Positions 1 to 54,287 of a stretch of 64,000 nucleotides of DNA are shown piece after piece. Position 1 is the stretch's first letter. Every line of letters begins with the position of its first letter. The notes under the pieces are model-generated. The model saw nothing but the letters and a program-made list of their open reading frames with translations, made no database searches and had not been told where the DNA came from. Position numbers and translations under genes: made by a program. Origin of the DNA: Rallus limicola (lineage: Eukaryota > Chordata > Aves > Gruiformes > Rallidae). The DNA is taken from NCBI GenBank assembly GCA_022605955.1, contig JAKCOZ010000001.1:74530520-74594519 (forward strand), read 5' to 3'.

Positions 1-767
1 TGCATAGCCAGATGGGGCCAGGCCAGCAGCCCAGGCCGCTGAAAGGCCCCTGCTGAAAGGCTGCTTCCTGCAGCTGGAGTGCAAACTGGGACTTGGAGGG
101 CTATGGGGAACGCAAAGCTCCTCAAAATGCTCTCAATTCCCTTGTTGGCAGAAATTCTCTAAAATTCAGGCCTTCTGTTTGTTGTCACGTACTGGGACAC
201 ATGGTACAGCTAGTGTAGGAACTCAAACTAGGCTATGTTACATTACACCCACTCACACTCGCAAACACCCCCTCATGCACACGTATGCATTGGCAGGATA
301 CCTCAGCATTCATATAGAGCCCCAGAACTTTTATCCCTCAGCATCAAGAGCAAAAGCTATTTAACTGGTACCTTACTGTTAACTGCAAATGTGCTTCAGA
401 AGCAGCACTTCCTTAGATAACTTTCTTCTGTAAATATCACAGTGACCATTATATATCATTAAATGTATTTTGCTGAAGTGTGCAGCCAATAACCCTGGCT
501 ATATATATATATATATATTTATATAATTCCACCCACTCCCAAATATCTTTAAAGAAAGTCTGTAAAAGCCGGTGTCGCAGTGTGAAAGCTTCCTTGAGCA
601 TAGGAGTTTAAACAATGTACCTCACCATAAAAAGGAAAGAGAAACAAATTAAACAGCTGTAGGCGCATTATCCCATACTTCTACAGTGTTGTGTCTAAAT
701 GCTGTGCTGGCTTGAGAAAGAGTCTGTGCACTAGTCAATCTGTCTTAAAATACTGCTGTAAATATTG
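1..767 (-). other. PDE3A: PDE3A 3' untranslated region (continues beyond the window)
   Basis: This is the sequence after the TGA stop at 768-770, read on the minus strand. No AATAAA or ATTAAA signal is visible on the minus strand here; only the weak variant TATAAA (518-523) occurs. The transcript therefore probably continues past position 1, which fits the multi-kilobase 3' UTR known for mammalian PDE3A. Four AUUUA pentamers (near 430, 462, 695 and 758) and a TA-dinucleotide run (500-518) are present and could affect mRNA stability. That last point is inference. Confidence 0.75.
500..518. repeat. TA dinucleotide microsatellite
   Basis: About nine uninterrupted TA units, followed by an AT-rich tail to 526. 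It lies in the PDE3A 3' UTR, so length variants would be transcribed. Confidence 0.9.
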
Positions 768-41815
<41,048 letters not shown>

Positions 41816-42560
41816 CTAAAGAAGACAAAATAACACACATAAGGCAACAGAAGCGAACGATGTGCTGAGCAGTATCTAAAGCTGTGCTGAGCTCTCTCTG
41901 CAACTTTTGTAAAAGCAGTTACTGCAATGGGAAAAATAGTAACATGAATTAATTCTTTAAATAAGGAGAATCACGTTTAATACATCCATCATCAGACATA
42001 ATGCTCACAGACTCCAAAGACTTTGGAATTTCATAGTATCTCATTTCACAGCTTTCACCATCTGCAGCTGGCTTAACCCATCTGAATGAATTTTTCAGGC
42101 TCCCAACAGAGATATAGTCAATGGCCAGGGGCTATTTGCATAAATAATTTCAGAGACATAGCTTAGGATGGGAGGAACCTCTTGAGAGATGCCTTTCTAC
42201 TAACTACAGAACATCTGAACATTTCCCATCTACTAACATCTAGAACAACTGATGTTCTATGGTTATGCTTAGGTGAACAAAATCATTCCCAAGCACATTC
42301 TGAGATTTAAAAAATATCCTCATGCTTTTAAATATAGCATTCTGGTACAGTGGCAACAACATTTTTCCCTAAGAAATTGTGTATCGGGCAGCCATACCAA
42401 AATATGGAGTAAAAACTAGATTTTCCAATCCTTATTTTATTCAGGCAGACGTGAGGAGAATGGTTATTCTAAAGACTTGCATGATCAACTTGGATTGACC
42501 TTACTTCCTTTTGTGTTTGAAATATAGATCTACTTTACACATATAATTTATGAATTATTA

Positions 42561-43001
42561 TTAACTAAGTGATGTGTAAGCAGAAATGATACCAAAGAGC
42601 TGTTCACACCACTGGCAAATCTTCCATACCCTACCTACATGTATAAAAATGTTCTGTAAATGGTGCACTGCAAAACAGCTGTGGCCCAGGAAAGCTGTCT
42701 TCACAGGTACAGTCCATCCATCACGCATACCAGTAACATAACACAGTTTTAGCACTGGGCTTCCAGGGCATTCACAAGAGAGGTGATCCATAAATGCATC
42801 TCTGAGTTTCTCCAGAACTTCCCAACACTCAGCAGCTCCAACTACCAGCAGGGCAATATATTGGCACTGAAAGAAAAAGTCAATTGCCAGAAGCTGGGAA
42901 GTTGTCAAGGTTGTGACTTGACAGTGATATGATACAACTGTGAAAGACGGAGGCTCTTTAAAATCTACTAGAATAGTGAGACTGAATACATGCAGAAACA
43001 T
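42561..43001 (-). other. Unexplained 146-codon open reading frame
   Basis: The longest ORF in the upstream part of the window. It encodes a mixed, Cys/His-containing peptide (for example AAECWEVLEKLRDAFMDHLS and GHSCFAVHHLQNIFIHVG), with no stop over 441 nt in AT-rich surroundings. I do not recognise the family and see no splice-site match to exon 3 of PDE3A. It may be a chance ORF, an old transposon fragment or a cryptic exon. Nothing supports calling it a gene. Confidence 0.2.
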
Positions 43002-43020
43002 AACAACTAGAAAGGCAGGT

Positions 43021-43058
43021 CACATAGGAACTTTCAATGCACATAGGAACTTTCAATG
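43021..43058. repeat. Tandem duplication, 2 x 19 bp
   Basis: The unit CACATAGGAACTTTCAATG occurs twice in direct succession with no mismatch, so the duplication is probably recent. Confidence 0.95.
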
Positions 43059-44917
43059 CCACTCTAGCTGGTGTTATAAATCATCATAAATTCTGCATGT
43101 AATTGCTAATTGAAGACACTCTGGGACCGACCATTTTCTTCCTTTTGCTGTTTTTCTGACACACACACTCAACCCTGCTGCTACTGTTTTGAGATTTTTC
43201 AGCAGGTGTACATGCAGTTTGCCAGACACCATTCCAGGATATTTTGCACTAATTTGTTTTCATGTATTTCTTGGAAAAACATCTAAGACATGCAGTTTTC
43301 CAAACAGGGAAGTTACACCTGTGAAAAGAGCGAATGCATTTCTTGGAGTGGCAAGTACACAGCCCAGAGCAGCGGGCAGACTGTTTAGCAAAGGGAGCAG
43401 TCAGAGCCTTGGACAGAAATGACCCATCAATGATCGCATTTATGGACCTCACAACACATCAAAGAACAGCGTAACAAAGCTTAACACTGCTCTGTTCTCA
43501 TAAAAAGCTTTACAGGCAATAGCAAAGTATTTCTGAGGAAAGCGGTGTATCAGGTAAGTATTGCTAAACCTCTCCCCATGACCTCTCTGGCCACATAGCG
43601 TGGACAGCAGGCCCCTGGCAAGAGCTGCTTCACCCCACTGATCCACTCCTCATGCCCTGCTTCTTGCTAACACAGAGATAAGCTGCAGGACCAGCAGACA
43701 GGCCTCCTCAACTCACCATTCTCTCACGCAACCAGAAAACCAGCCACATCTTCCCACATTTCTTTTCTTTCTCATGATAAGAAATAAAATAAGCTAGGAA
43801 CTGTTTGATATACTGAAGTGCTATTTCATCCTACTGAAAAAAATTAATGGCTGAAGTTAATTTAATGGCTTTTTCATTGCTTAACCTCTCAGGACTGCAC
43901 GCAGAAGACCCTGGCAGATGCTGAAGAAAATTCTTAAATTAAAAGACAAGGCTTGGGATTGGGAGGAATTAATTATCTATCTTAACCTCAGCCCTGAAAA
44001 AACAGACCAAAGGGGAGAGAGGGAGAATACATCATTCAAAGCGCGATAAAAGCCTCATGTTTTCAGCAAAACTGCATAATCTACAGTTTGAAACTCTATT
44101 AAGCCTGGAGCCTGGAGCTGTTGACTGCCAATCAGAGACAGAGATTAATACTTCAATGAAGTAAACAAGTCTGACTCAGCGGGCCATCAGCAGAGGCCCA
44201 GATTTTGTACAACAGTACTAATATTTTGCAAAGCAGCCAGCATTGTTCTCCATGATTAGTACCAAGCGGGGAGAGAGAGAGACCCCTTCTTTTCTCCATG
44301 GTGAATTTCTGCCACATGGCTTCTGCCATGTGGGGAGCCCTGGTCACATCCTGGTGACCTCTACCTTGACTCTGACAGGGCAGATTTTTCCCAACTCAAA
44401 TGCCAGGCCGTGCCACGTTACACATGTAGTGGGTGCTAAGGCCGCACAGCCCGGGATGAGGGACACCACACACTGAGCCTGGATGCTCCCTCCTGAGCAG
44501 TGTCTGCACCTCACCACAAAGGGCAGCCTGCACTCCAGTCAAGTTAGGTACTTACACAGGTAGCACCCAGTAACGCTGCTGCAGCCTGCACCCACCAGAA
44601 CAAACCAGCGGACACAAAGCGATTCTCTCTTTGGAAGGGCACCTTGTACCTGGGAAAGGCTTCAGAGCTTGGCAATGGCATACACGATACTGACTCACCC
44701 TCTCTGCACAACGTGCTCTTCCTACAACAAGGTGGCAGGACCTTTTGCATTTCTGGCCTGCAGATCTGACCCTTTCAACTCACACTGCACATGAAACCCA
44801 CGCTGCCCATAGGGATCCCCATCCTTGTGCCCACAGAGAGTGTGCCCAGCAAGGTCAGTCAGCTCCACGACTGCAAGGCATGCGTGTCCCTCACCAGGGA
44901 TGAAACAAGAGGTGTAT

Positions 44918-45155
44918 CACAGAATCATAGAATGGTCTGGGTTGGAAGGGACCCCAAGGATCATAGAATTACAACCGCCCTGCCACAGGCAGGGCCACCA
45001 ACCTCCAGACCTGGATCTACACAAGGTTGCCCAGGGCCCCATCCAACCTGGCCTTGAACACTTCCAGGGATAGGGCATCCATCACCTCTCTGGGCATCCC
45101 ATTCCAGCACCTCACCTCTGTATCCTGCTGGCACAGCCTGCCCAGGGTCACCATA
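44918..45155 (-). mobile_element. CR1 LINE 3' fragment
   Basis: Antisense CR1 3' end with well-preserved consensus blocks: CACAGAATCATAGAATGGTC, TGGGTTGGAAGGGACCCCAA, AGGTTGCCCAGGGCCCCATC, CAACCTGGCCTTGAACACTT. It is one of the least diverged copies here. Confidence 0.95.
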
Positions 45156-45814
45156 AAATATCAACAGTTACCGTGTTGTGCAACATGACATACTGCATTG
45201 CACAGGACTTCGAAGAGGAAACACTTTGTGCAGTATGGCAAAGGCATTGCTGTGTTACAGTGAGATGCTTAAGCAGCACCTACACATCTCACAGTTGCAG
45301 TACTGTTTGAACTACTCATCGTGCTTAGAATGAGGGAATATGTAAAGGAGAACTTCAAAGAAGCTTAGGTTCCTCTTGAAGAAAGAAGGTAAACACTGAT
45401 CTAATCCACTGATCTCAGGACATTAACACCATATCTTAAAATGGTATGATTTGTACCTTGTAATTTAATTGTACAGAACTTGTGTACAGGAAAACAGCTT
45501 CTTTTTTGAGCAATGTGACTATTTATCTCAGAATTAATTTAGAGTACTAGCAGACCAGCCTGACAAGGTAAGATTATTTAAATTATTATTTTCTTTAAAA
45601 AGTTACAAATCGAATGCATGAAAACCTTTAAAAATTACTTTTTTTAATTCTCTAGTACAAAACACTACTGAGTATGTTTTGCAAACTGTTACTCAGAAAG
45701 TAAACTTAAGTGTGTTTCCCTAAAGGATAAGGAAACCTAATATGCATTTCATGATGTGAAACAATGTAAAGATTTATATGAGGAAATTGTTGAAAATTTT
45801 AGATTGTATGCAGG

Positions 45815-45835
45815 CACACACACACACACACACAC
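45815..45835. repeat. CA dinucleotide microsatellite
   Basis: About ten CA units, flanked by further ACACA and GCACAC patches to about 45850. Confidence 0.9.
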
Positions 45836-45862
45836 GTGTATGCACACACAGAATCTTTTTTC

Positions 45863-45901
45863 AGGGTGAAAGTGCACACTTTGTAGGGTGAAAGTGCACA
45901 C
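45863..45901. repeat. Near-tandem repeat, two copies of a 17-mer
   Basis: AGGGTGAAAGTGCACAC appears at 45863-45879 and again at 45885-45901, with a 22-bp period. Confidence 0.9.
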
Positions 45902-47877
45902 AAAAACTATCTTCAGCCTTCATAAGTAGTCTTCTACTAATGTGCATAGCCTCTGCATGAACTGATCTGGATTCCTTCCAAACCACTTTACTCATCGAAA
46001 CTCAAAGGCCGGATACTGGGGAATAGAGGCATGAATAACATGTTTGCCATCAAAGCTAACAAGTAACTAAATAAAACAAAACACAATGAAACAATTCAAG
46101 AGCTAAGCTAAGGTGAATTTAATTTCACACTGGTCAGTACTCATTTACAAATCTATGCAAATAATTGCCAGTGCTGTTTCCTCACATGAATTTTGGAGAA
46201 GATTGCCTTACTGTTCACTTTGTGACTTCATTCCAGCTCTGATTTAAGCAATGTCATGCAGTGACTAAAACTGAAATGCTTGAGGGCATGAGAAATGAGA
46301 AAGCAAACAGGCTGGAAACAAAAGCAAAACCAGATCAACTAAACATGCTCATCGATAACTAAGGTACAGAGCAAAATAATTTCCTTCCAAAGCTGTAAAA
46401 CAGCTGGTTTTGTCCTTTCTCCCCCTGCCTTCTTTTTTAAATTCGAATTCAGGCAGGTGCTTTAGGTTGTGGTACCACCTGGAATTCCTCACTGGGCCCA
46501 AATGCGCTTTCTGTGTGTTTTCAGACATCTTTTTAAGTACAGAAAATAAAGGTTTTCCCCTAAAGAACTCACACGAAAAGTAAGATGGCCAGAGATCACA
46601 CTAGGATGCATTAGAGACCAGGGACAGACTCGCAAAATTCACAGCACCAACTGCTCAATCACCTAAGTTTCCAGGAGTGAGGGCTTACTGGGAATTTCAA
46701 AGAAAACTTGCAGCCTCACCAATGCAGAGTACAGGGGCCCAATCACCTCCCTAGACCTACTGGCCACCCTATTTCTGATACAAGCATTAATTTTATTCTA
46801 TTGAATTACTTTATGCATAAAAATCTAAGAATAACTTTTTACTCACTAGAGGAAAGAGCCGATAAAACTGTATGGAAAAAACCAAATTTAAGAAAATAGG
46901 ATTAACAAATTCCTTTATCCATAAGACCTTACAGCTAAATTTCCTGGTTCCTGGTTAAGAAACAGTTGACCCACCTGTGAAGCAGGTTTGACATCCTTAG
47001 TGCAAATAAGTCCCACCCCCAACTGCTGTTTTGCATATGATTCTCTTAAAACTGAATACATCCAGCTTAACTAAAAAATACTGGCATTTCTCCTTTCTCT
47101 ACCCTGCAACACAAACAATTCATTTCACACAGCCTCATGTTAGGGGAAAAATAAAATCTTCATTTGCTGTGGCTTGTACAAGTTAAAGCACTGAAGGCAG
47201 AGATGCTGGCCTCTCACCACATCACACTCAGGAACACTCTGTAAGAAAGAATGGGGGAGGCAAACAGAGAAAAAAAGGGAAAAAAAGCAGCATCCAGCAT
47301 ATCTTCAATCTTCACACAATTACGAGTAACAATAAATCACAATTCGATATAGTTTCCAAGTCACATCATGAATGCTCAGGCCAAGCTGTCTGGAAACAAA
47401 ATTAAAAGCAAATATAATTCTCCATTATTTTAATGTCCACAGAGCGATTTGAAGGATAAACATGAATTGGCTTCTATGGAAATAATGAATCATTTTAAAG
47501 GCGCCACAGACTTAACTGCTCCACCTTCCACTGAATGACTAAGGAGAAAAGAAAAGCGTGAGTACAGTTCTCTGACATTTGACTTTTCTGTGTTTAAAAG
47601 CCGCAGAACTTAAGTCTTACCCAACCTTCTAATTTTTACTTTATTCTTATTTCGTACTAACACAAGATCTCAGGTTTTCTCTTTTCCGGTGAGCAAGCAG
47701 GACATTTTTGAGGATCTTTCCCCACTTTAACAAAACACAGCATTTCCACTGACCTCTGGAGTGGACCAGTCACAAGCTCTGTAAAACATATTCTTTGGTA
47801 GGACTGAATACAGCACCGCTTGGTCTTGTCGCATAGATAAAGGAAAACTTTTCCTAATCATCAATGCAAATCGCTCA

Positions 47878-48185
47878 TCACAGAATTGCAGGGTTTGGAA
47901 GGGACCTCAAGAGATCATGGAGTCCAACCCCCCTGACAAAGCAGGTTCCCTAGGATAGGTCACACAGATAGGTGTCCAGATGGGTCTTGAATATCTCCAG
48001 AGAAGGAGACTTCACAACCCTCCTGGGCAGCCTGTCCCAGAGCTGTCACCCTCACTGTGATAAAATTCCTTTACTGTGGAAAGTTCTGCATGTTGGTGTG
48101 GAACTTCCTGTGCTCCAACTTGCAGACATTGCCCCTTGTCCTGTCCCCACAGACCACTGAAAAGGGGCTGGCTATTCCCCCCTGT
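47878..48185 (-). mobile_element. CR1 LINE 3' fragment
   Basis: Antisense CR1: GGAAGGGACCTCAAGAGATC, CTGGGCAGCCTGTCCCAGAG and TTGCCCCTTGTCCTGTCCCC. It belongs to the same subtype as the copy at 2861-3355, sharing the blocks around GACATTGCCCCTTGTCC in opposite orientation. Confidence 0.94.
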
Positions 48186-51100
48186 GATTTTGCTGCTGAT
48201 TCTCTGAAGCACACAGTGCCTCATAACTATAAACCAGACACCAAAGCATAGAAGATAACCCTCCCTAAATGAAGGCAGGCTCCAGATCTTGTGTGAGCCA
48301 TAACAATTACAGTTTTGACCCTGGTTATATGGCACTTGGGATGGCACCACTGCCACAAAGCAGACCTTCCTGGTGACAATTACACCCAACTCTGATCTGC
48401 AGAGCCAAAAATGTCACGACTGCCATGTGTGGTGTGTTTGTAGCCTGATGCCAGAGTCCAAGCAGCACAGAGCAACCACAGTAAAGTTTTGAAAGTAGTT
48501 CTGCAAACAGAGGTTCTAACGAAATGGGGCTCACCAGAGAGTTACATTTTTTGACTCCTCAGCACTCACTGTATTGCAGTGACCCCTTTACTCAGAGAAA
48601 CAGCCCTGTGGCGACGCAGGCAGCGGTGCGTGCCGGCTTATTTATATGGGGTTCTCTCCACAACACACTCTGTGTTAAACTGCCAGTCACCTACTACTAA
48701 GCAAGGCTACTACTCTGGACATTCCCCTGGCATCCTGTCATAGGTTGTCACAAATTTTCTAGGAAGATAATAATCTCCGATGCGTCATCCACTCTGCCGC
48801 ATTTGCCTGAAGCTGTTGGACAGCATGACCAAGTAGGCCTACTTTCTTTAGAAAACCAGGGCACAAATATCATTCTTAAATGGCTCTAACATTTAATCTA
48901 TTCAGAGTAATCACAAACTTTGCAAATATTGAATTTGGAGCCTTTAAGAAAGAGGCACTGGTTTAAGAAGAAAATATTTTTCTTCTTTCTTATAAGACCT
49001 CTGGAATGTATCACCGTTTATAGCACACTTTGTCTGGGGCTGCAGTTGCCATCGCCACATCCTGCACCTCTACCTTAGGTGACACCGTTCTCAAAGCTCA
49101 GAGCTACAGCTGACTAAACTTCTTCCATTACAGGACCTTTCAGTGCATGATAGCTTTGTCGGCCAAAGAGCTCAGACTGAAACATACACTGCCAGGTATT
49201 TGTCTGGGGCGAATTATTTCAGCATTTGAGAAAAACTGTTAGACCTTTACAAGAACGCTGTTGGAGTGTTTTATCCATGCTAAAAATTCTTAGTAAACTG
49301 ATACCACTGAATGTGCAGCAGGCACTGAAGGTGCACTAAGGCCTCTTGCTCTCCCCGTCCTGGTATGCCCATATTGAGTTATACAGGCCCTGGGAAAAAC
49401 AAAACCAAAGCTAGCCTGGGGTGACCTCTGTGGACTGCCAGAAACTAGCCACCAAACTGCCCGAGTACACAGCCTGCCCTGAGCGTGCTCACCTCCCTGT
49501 GCTGCCCGCGGGGGTACCTGTGCACTGCGCTCAACATCCCAGGGGGCACAGGGTCGGGTTTTACCCAAACCCCACCGGCAGTCTCCAGCTCAGACCTACA
49601 TCTCAGTTTATTCTTCTCTCTTGTCAAGCGACGATGTCACGGTAATTGCAAGCACTGATAACAACACAATAATTGTTCCTCTCTTGAATGCCTGGGCTTG
49701 GGTGCGCAACCCCCTGAATAGGCAACAGATCACAGAGAAATCTGTCTCACAGCCTTAGCAAAGACGTCTACGTTTAAAAAAAAATAAATAAACCCAACAA
49801 CCCACAATTATGTAGGAGAGTGTTTTACATATCATACTCAACAGACAAACCAACATGCCTTCAGGAAAACATGGCTTCAAGATTTTACAGATAAGCACAA
49901 TGAATTTAAAAAAAGAAGGGGAGAAAAAAAAAAAAAGAGACAAATGGAGAATACATTTTGGTCTTGAGCAGTTTTGGTGCCATCTGTAACGTTCAAGAGT
50001 AAATATCAGTTCTTGCTTTCAGGTCACTTGGCAAGCTTTCCCAGATTTGTAACAGGCACCAGCATTTTGTGGTTGTTTGCAACCAAGCAACAGAACACAA
50101 AAAGATTGATGCAGAAATCATCTCAAGGAGAGGGATTGTTAGATTTGCTAAGATTCAAGACCTATAGACTAGGAAAGTCTGCACCTGTGTGGATACAAAT
50201 ATTGGATATAACCCAATGCAACAAAATTCACCGCCATTTGTATCAAGAGTCCCAAATTAACAAACTCCACCAGTTCCAACATACACAGTAATTATTCTTA
50301 CAGATTTCCTGCCGCAGTACAGTACAAGTATCTTATCTGATTCTGGAAAACCCCAGAAAGCACAGGGGAAAGGGGCAGGAGGTTGTTGTCCAGAGCACGT
50401 GCCACGGGAAGCACCATCGCCACTCCATGGCACGTAAGAAGGAAAAGGGGCAAGCTGGAACCAGTCATAGACGTGCTCTGCCTTGGGCTCATGGGGAAAT
50501 CTTAGCTCAAACGAAGACACTCTTGAGAGTTTTGGTGACCTACTGTATAAGGCAACCTGTGAGAAGGATCCAGGGACAGCAGCTCCTGGAGGAGGCAAGA
50601 GCACAGGGTGAACTTTCTGGGTAAGAGCTGTCGGTCACAGCTTGGAAACCTTGTGGAAACTCTGACGCTGATGTCTGATGTCCTCAGCAGAGCCTTGGGA
50701 CTCAGTCACCCAATTCCAAGGGACTTTCCATGCCATTTGGCTGCCTAAAATCATTACATTATCACGATTATCCCAGCCTGAAGAAATATTTGATGATGTT
50801 GCGCAGATCACAGTCAGTCACAAACAGTTAGGGTTTATTATTTATAAAGTAGACATCGCTCCAAATAAATTCAAACTTTAAAAATTATTACTTTTCTTTA
50901 AAACACAGCAGATGGGAAAAATTAAATTCTAAATGGGGCTCAAATCTGCTTTGAATAACACAGACTGAGGAAAACAATTCTGTACTTCAGAGACTGTCCT
51001 CAATTGTCTTACATTATTGTTCTTCAATTTGTACATCAGATGGTCGCAAATTGGTAGCTTGAAGCTGATAGTTTGTGTTCATGTGAAGAAAACAGTGACA

Positions 51101-54100
51101 ACTCTCTTCAGGCTCAACTTGAGACACAGCAACACCAGCTGGGACCCAGCGGGAGCAGGACACTGGGTGCACGCACAGCGGAAGACAAGCCATCTATTAA
51201 TACCTGGTGATCCTACCCCTTTGAGTTTACAGCTCCAACATCCCAACGGCCTGCTTAAGCACGGGAAAGCTATTTTAATTCTACAGTGAACTAAAACAGA
51301 GCAGCCAAATACACAGCGTGAGTTAAAAAAAGATCCACTGAAAGCAGTAATCACGGCTCTGCCTCCTGCGTACTAACTAATCCTCCCGCATTTTCAATCT
51401 GACAAGTCTCAGTTCCACCAGAACAAAGCCAAAGGAGCCATACAGTGCCGTATTCTCTCCCTTTCAGAATACCTCAGGCGCTTTTGGGATGCAACTTGAG
51501 ATGTGACATCACAATTAATGGCAAACTGCAGAAAAAGATATGAAAATTACCCCGTCTAAAGATTCACATCCACCTCAGTTCCTCAATAAGAACTGTTTAA
51601 TAGTACCAAGCAGAGCAACATTACTAAATATTAAAAACATAATGCAAATAAATGCAGCCTCTAAATTAAGACAGCAGATTGGGGTGGCGGGGAAGATAAG
51701 GAATTTACATTAAAAATAGATTTTTTAACACTTAAAAGGAGTTGCCCTCAAGGGAATAAACTGAAAAGAAGCAAACTCAGTGAGGTTTTAAGAACTGTTC
51801 AGCAAGTGTTAAAAAACAGAACAAAAAGAAAATTAGAAACTAGGAAATAATAATCAGTGAAGCTGCAGATACAGCATCTTTAAAGTTCAGTCTGTCCTTA
51901 CTGAAATTATGACAGGGATTTGGAAGTGGCAGCAGAAGCCAGATGTATATCTTGAGCCATGTTTTGCATATGCCATAGCAACAGAAGCAGAAAGATCTCA
52001 TGAAAGTTCAGGCAACCAAGAACACTAATGATATGTGATGGCCCATTTTTTAGAACATGCTTTTGCTGAAGCCAAAGGCAGGTAGAGATACTGTGTATAT
52101 TTCGAAAAGGATAAATCCTGTGCTCATGAAAATCAAGTCAAATTGGTCAAATTTTAATGCTTTTTTCTTTTCCATCACACCTTGTTGCTTTTGCATTATT
52201 TTAGTTTTCCTGATTTAAAGCACTCACATTAATACCAGTTAATAACCATAAAGTATTAGCAAATGCCTCCTCCTCTTTCTCATAACTTTATGTCACTAAT
52301 GAACTCCTCTGGGAGAAGAATTAATCATTTTTCTTTAAGACTTGGCTTTGGAGTCTTATATTATGACTCATTCAAGAAAAGCAACTGTAGCCTTAGGGAC
52401 TTTCAGCCCTCAAATCCTTCATCATCAACGCTGTGGAACTGCAATTTCTCTAAAGTACAAGCTACCTCAACATCTAAAACCAGGACCAGCAAGGTGTGTG
52501 AAAATCCCCCACCTCTCCTAAATTACTTGTAGACAGACACTTCAGTGAAGATCAGAACAGAGAGAAACAGTAATTCACATACAAGAAAAACAAAGCACTA
52601 TCATCTACCTGAGTTCCATGATATTAACATGATTTTTTTTTTCACTCAGCACAGATATAAGCTGACAGAGTGGCAAGCCCTGAGGACTCCTTCCAACCTA
52701 CTTCATCCTTGACCTGCAAGAATCAACTTAAAGACACACTAGGTTAGTTTTATACTATAGGCTTATTTTGCCTATAGTTGTCACAAATGAGAAAAAAAAG
52801 TTTGCCTGCTGAGATAAAGGCCACTACTGTTCTGGCCTACAGCCTACCAACTGGATGCTAAAGGCTCTGGTGCTATCTGAGCGAGCTCAGCAATCCCTCA
52901 TTTCTTTCACAAAGCTGGTGACTGATTTGTCCTGTGCACAGTTCTCACGTAAGAAGAGTCCTGCTCTCAGCTGGTAGCTTTTAGGTAGCGGGCAGCTCCT
53001 GACTTGCATTTTAGAAAAAGGAAAAAAGAAAATGCATACAATATCCTTAATTATGATATGTTGGCTGCTTCTCAATTCTAATTAGAGATCAATCCAATCT
53101 GTACTTCTGCCTCATGAACATCTCACCATACTGTACTCTGACCATCTGGCTCGGGGTCTGCACTTTTTGATGAGGGCCAAACATTTCTGTGTTTTTGGAA
53201 AGCTTGGCTTCGAATTCACATCTAAATTTAACAGCACTGGCTTCTCATTTACAAGAGGCAACAGAACCATAGAGACCAAAAAACATACACAGATCATGAA
53301 GCATTGGTGCTTATGCTGGCAACCCAACTAGATAAAGATTTCTATTTCTACAGTGACTTACGTTTTCTGCCTGAGTGTAGGTATTAAGAAAAAACAATCA
53401 ACTGTGGGTAACAATTCTTAAAAAAAAAAAGTTAAAATCTTCTTTAAAACTGAATTTCAGCAGTTCATCTGAATCTATTCCAGTCAGAAATATGTGATGA
53501 TGTACCAGTGAGTGCAATAGAAGCCCTTACTATTGCTGAGTGGAGTGGGTAGGCTGAATTTGGAGGAGCAAAATGACCCATTGAAACTAACACTGAAATC
53601 ACTAGGACTCTTACTGAACTGTCACAAGAGCAATACTGAAATCACACTGAAAAGAGAACAAGCGTATGCAGCCCACTTAAATCACCACACGTTTCTTAGC
53701 ACACAAACCACCTGACGCAGCAGGTGCAGGATTGGTACTGACGCTCTGACCTTTTAAAACCGAAGGCCCAAAGTGCTACCACCTCTGCCAAAAATTAAGA
53801 AACACGTGCTGTGACAGTGCTGCTATGGAATACCTACGGAGCCCTACATGACCAGAGGATCACTGCACACTAGGCATCACTGTACGATGGGTAAGTTGCC
53901 CACAGCACTGACAGTTACTGCTTCTCAAGTGAGCACCTCTGCCCGGCTGCGTGCACACGCAGGTATACGAGTAACCCAACGTTTCATTTCCTCAGCAGTG
54001 AAACGATTGATTCCAGACTGGGCGAGCTCTGCCAAGAGGGTCAACAATGCGCGGAGCGCCCTACGCTGCCCGGCCAGCTGGCATGCCACCTACAGCCCTG

Positions 54101-54224
54101 GCGCCAGCTCCTGAGGGGTCACGTCCACCAGTGCCAGAAGACGGGTCCAGCGCACACCCCAGCCACCAGCAGGCGTTACCAGTATCGGCACAGGGTTCAA
54201 AGTGCTACTGACGGCAAGAAAAGC

Positions 54225-54287
54225 ACAGAGAATCACAGACTCACAAGGTTGGAAGAGACCTTTAAGGTCATCAAGTCCAAACATTCA
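54225..54287 (-). mobile_element. CR1 LINE 3'-end remnant
   Basis: CACAGAGAATCACAGACTCA, then CAAGGTTGGAAGAGACCTTT and AAGGTCATCAAGTCCAAACA: the antisense CR1 tail, about 60 bp, bordering a CpG-rich patch. Confidence 0.9.

Noticed and set aside
45815..45835. CA repeat as part of a CRISPR-like or regulatory array
   Set aside because: It is a simple microsatellite; no spaced repeats of uniform length exist in this vertebrate sequence.
51195..51235. Possible PDE3A exon 2 (minus-strand LKGVGSP with a GT downstream)
   Set aside because: The donor would leave an extra base, so it does not fit the phase 0 start of exon 3, and the similarity is weak.
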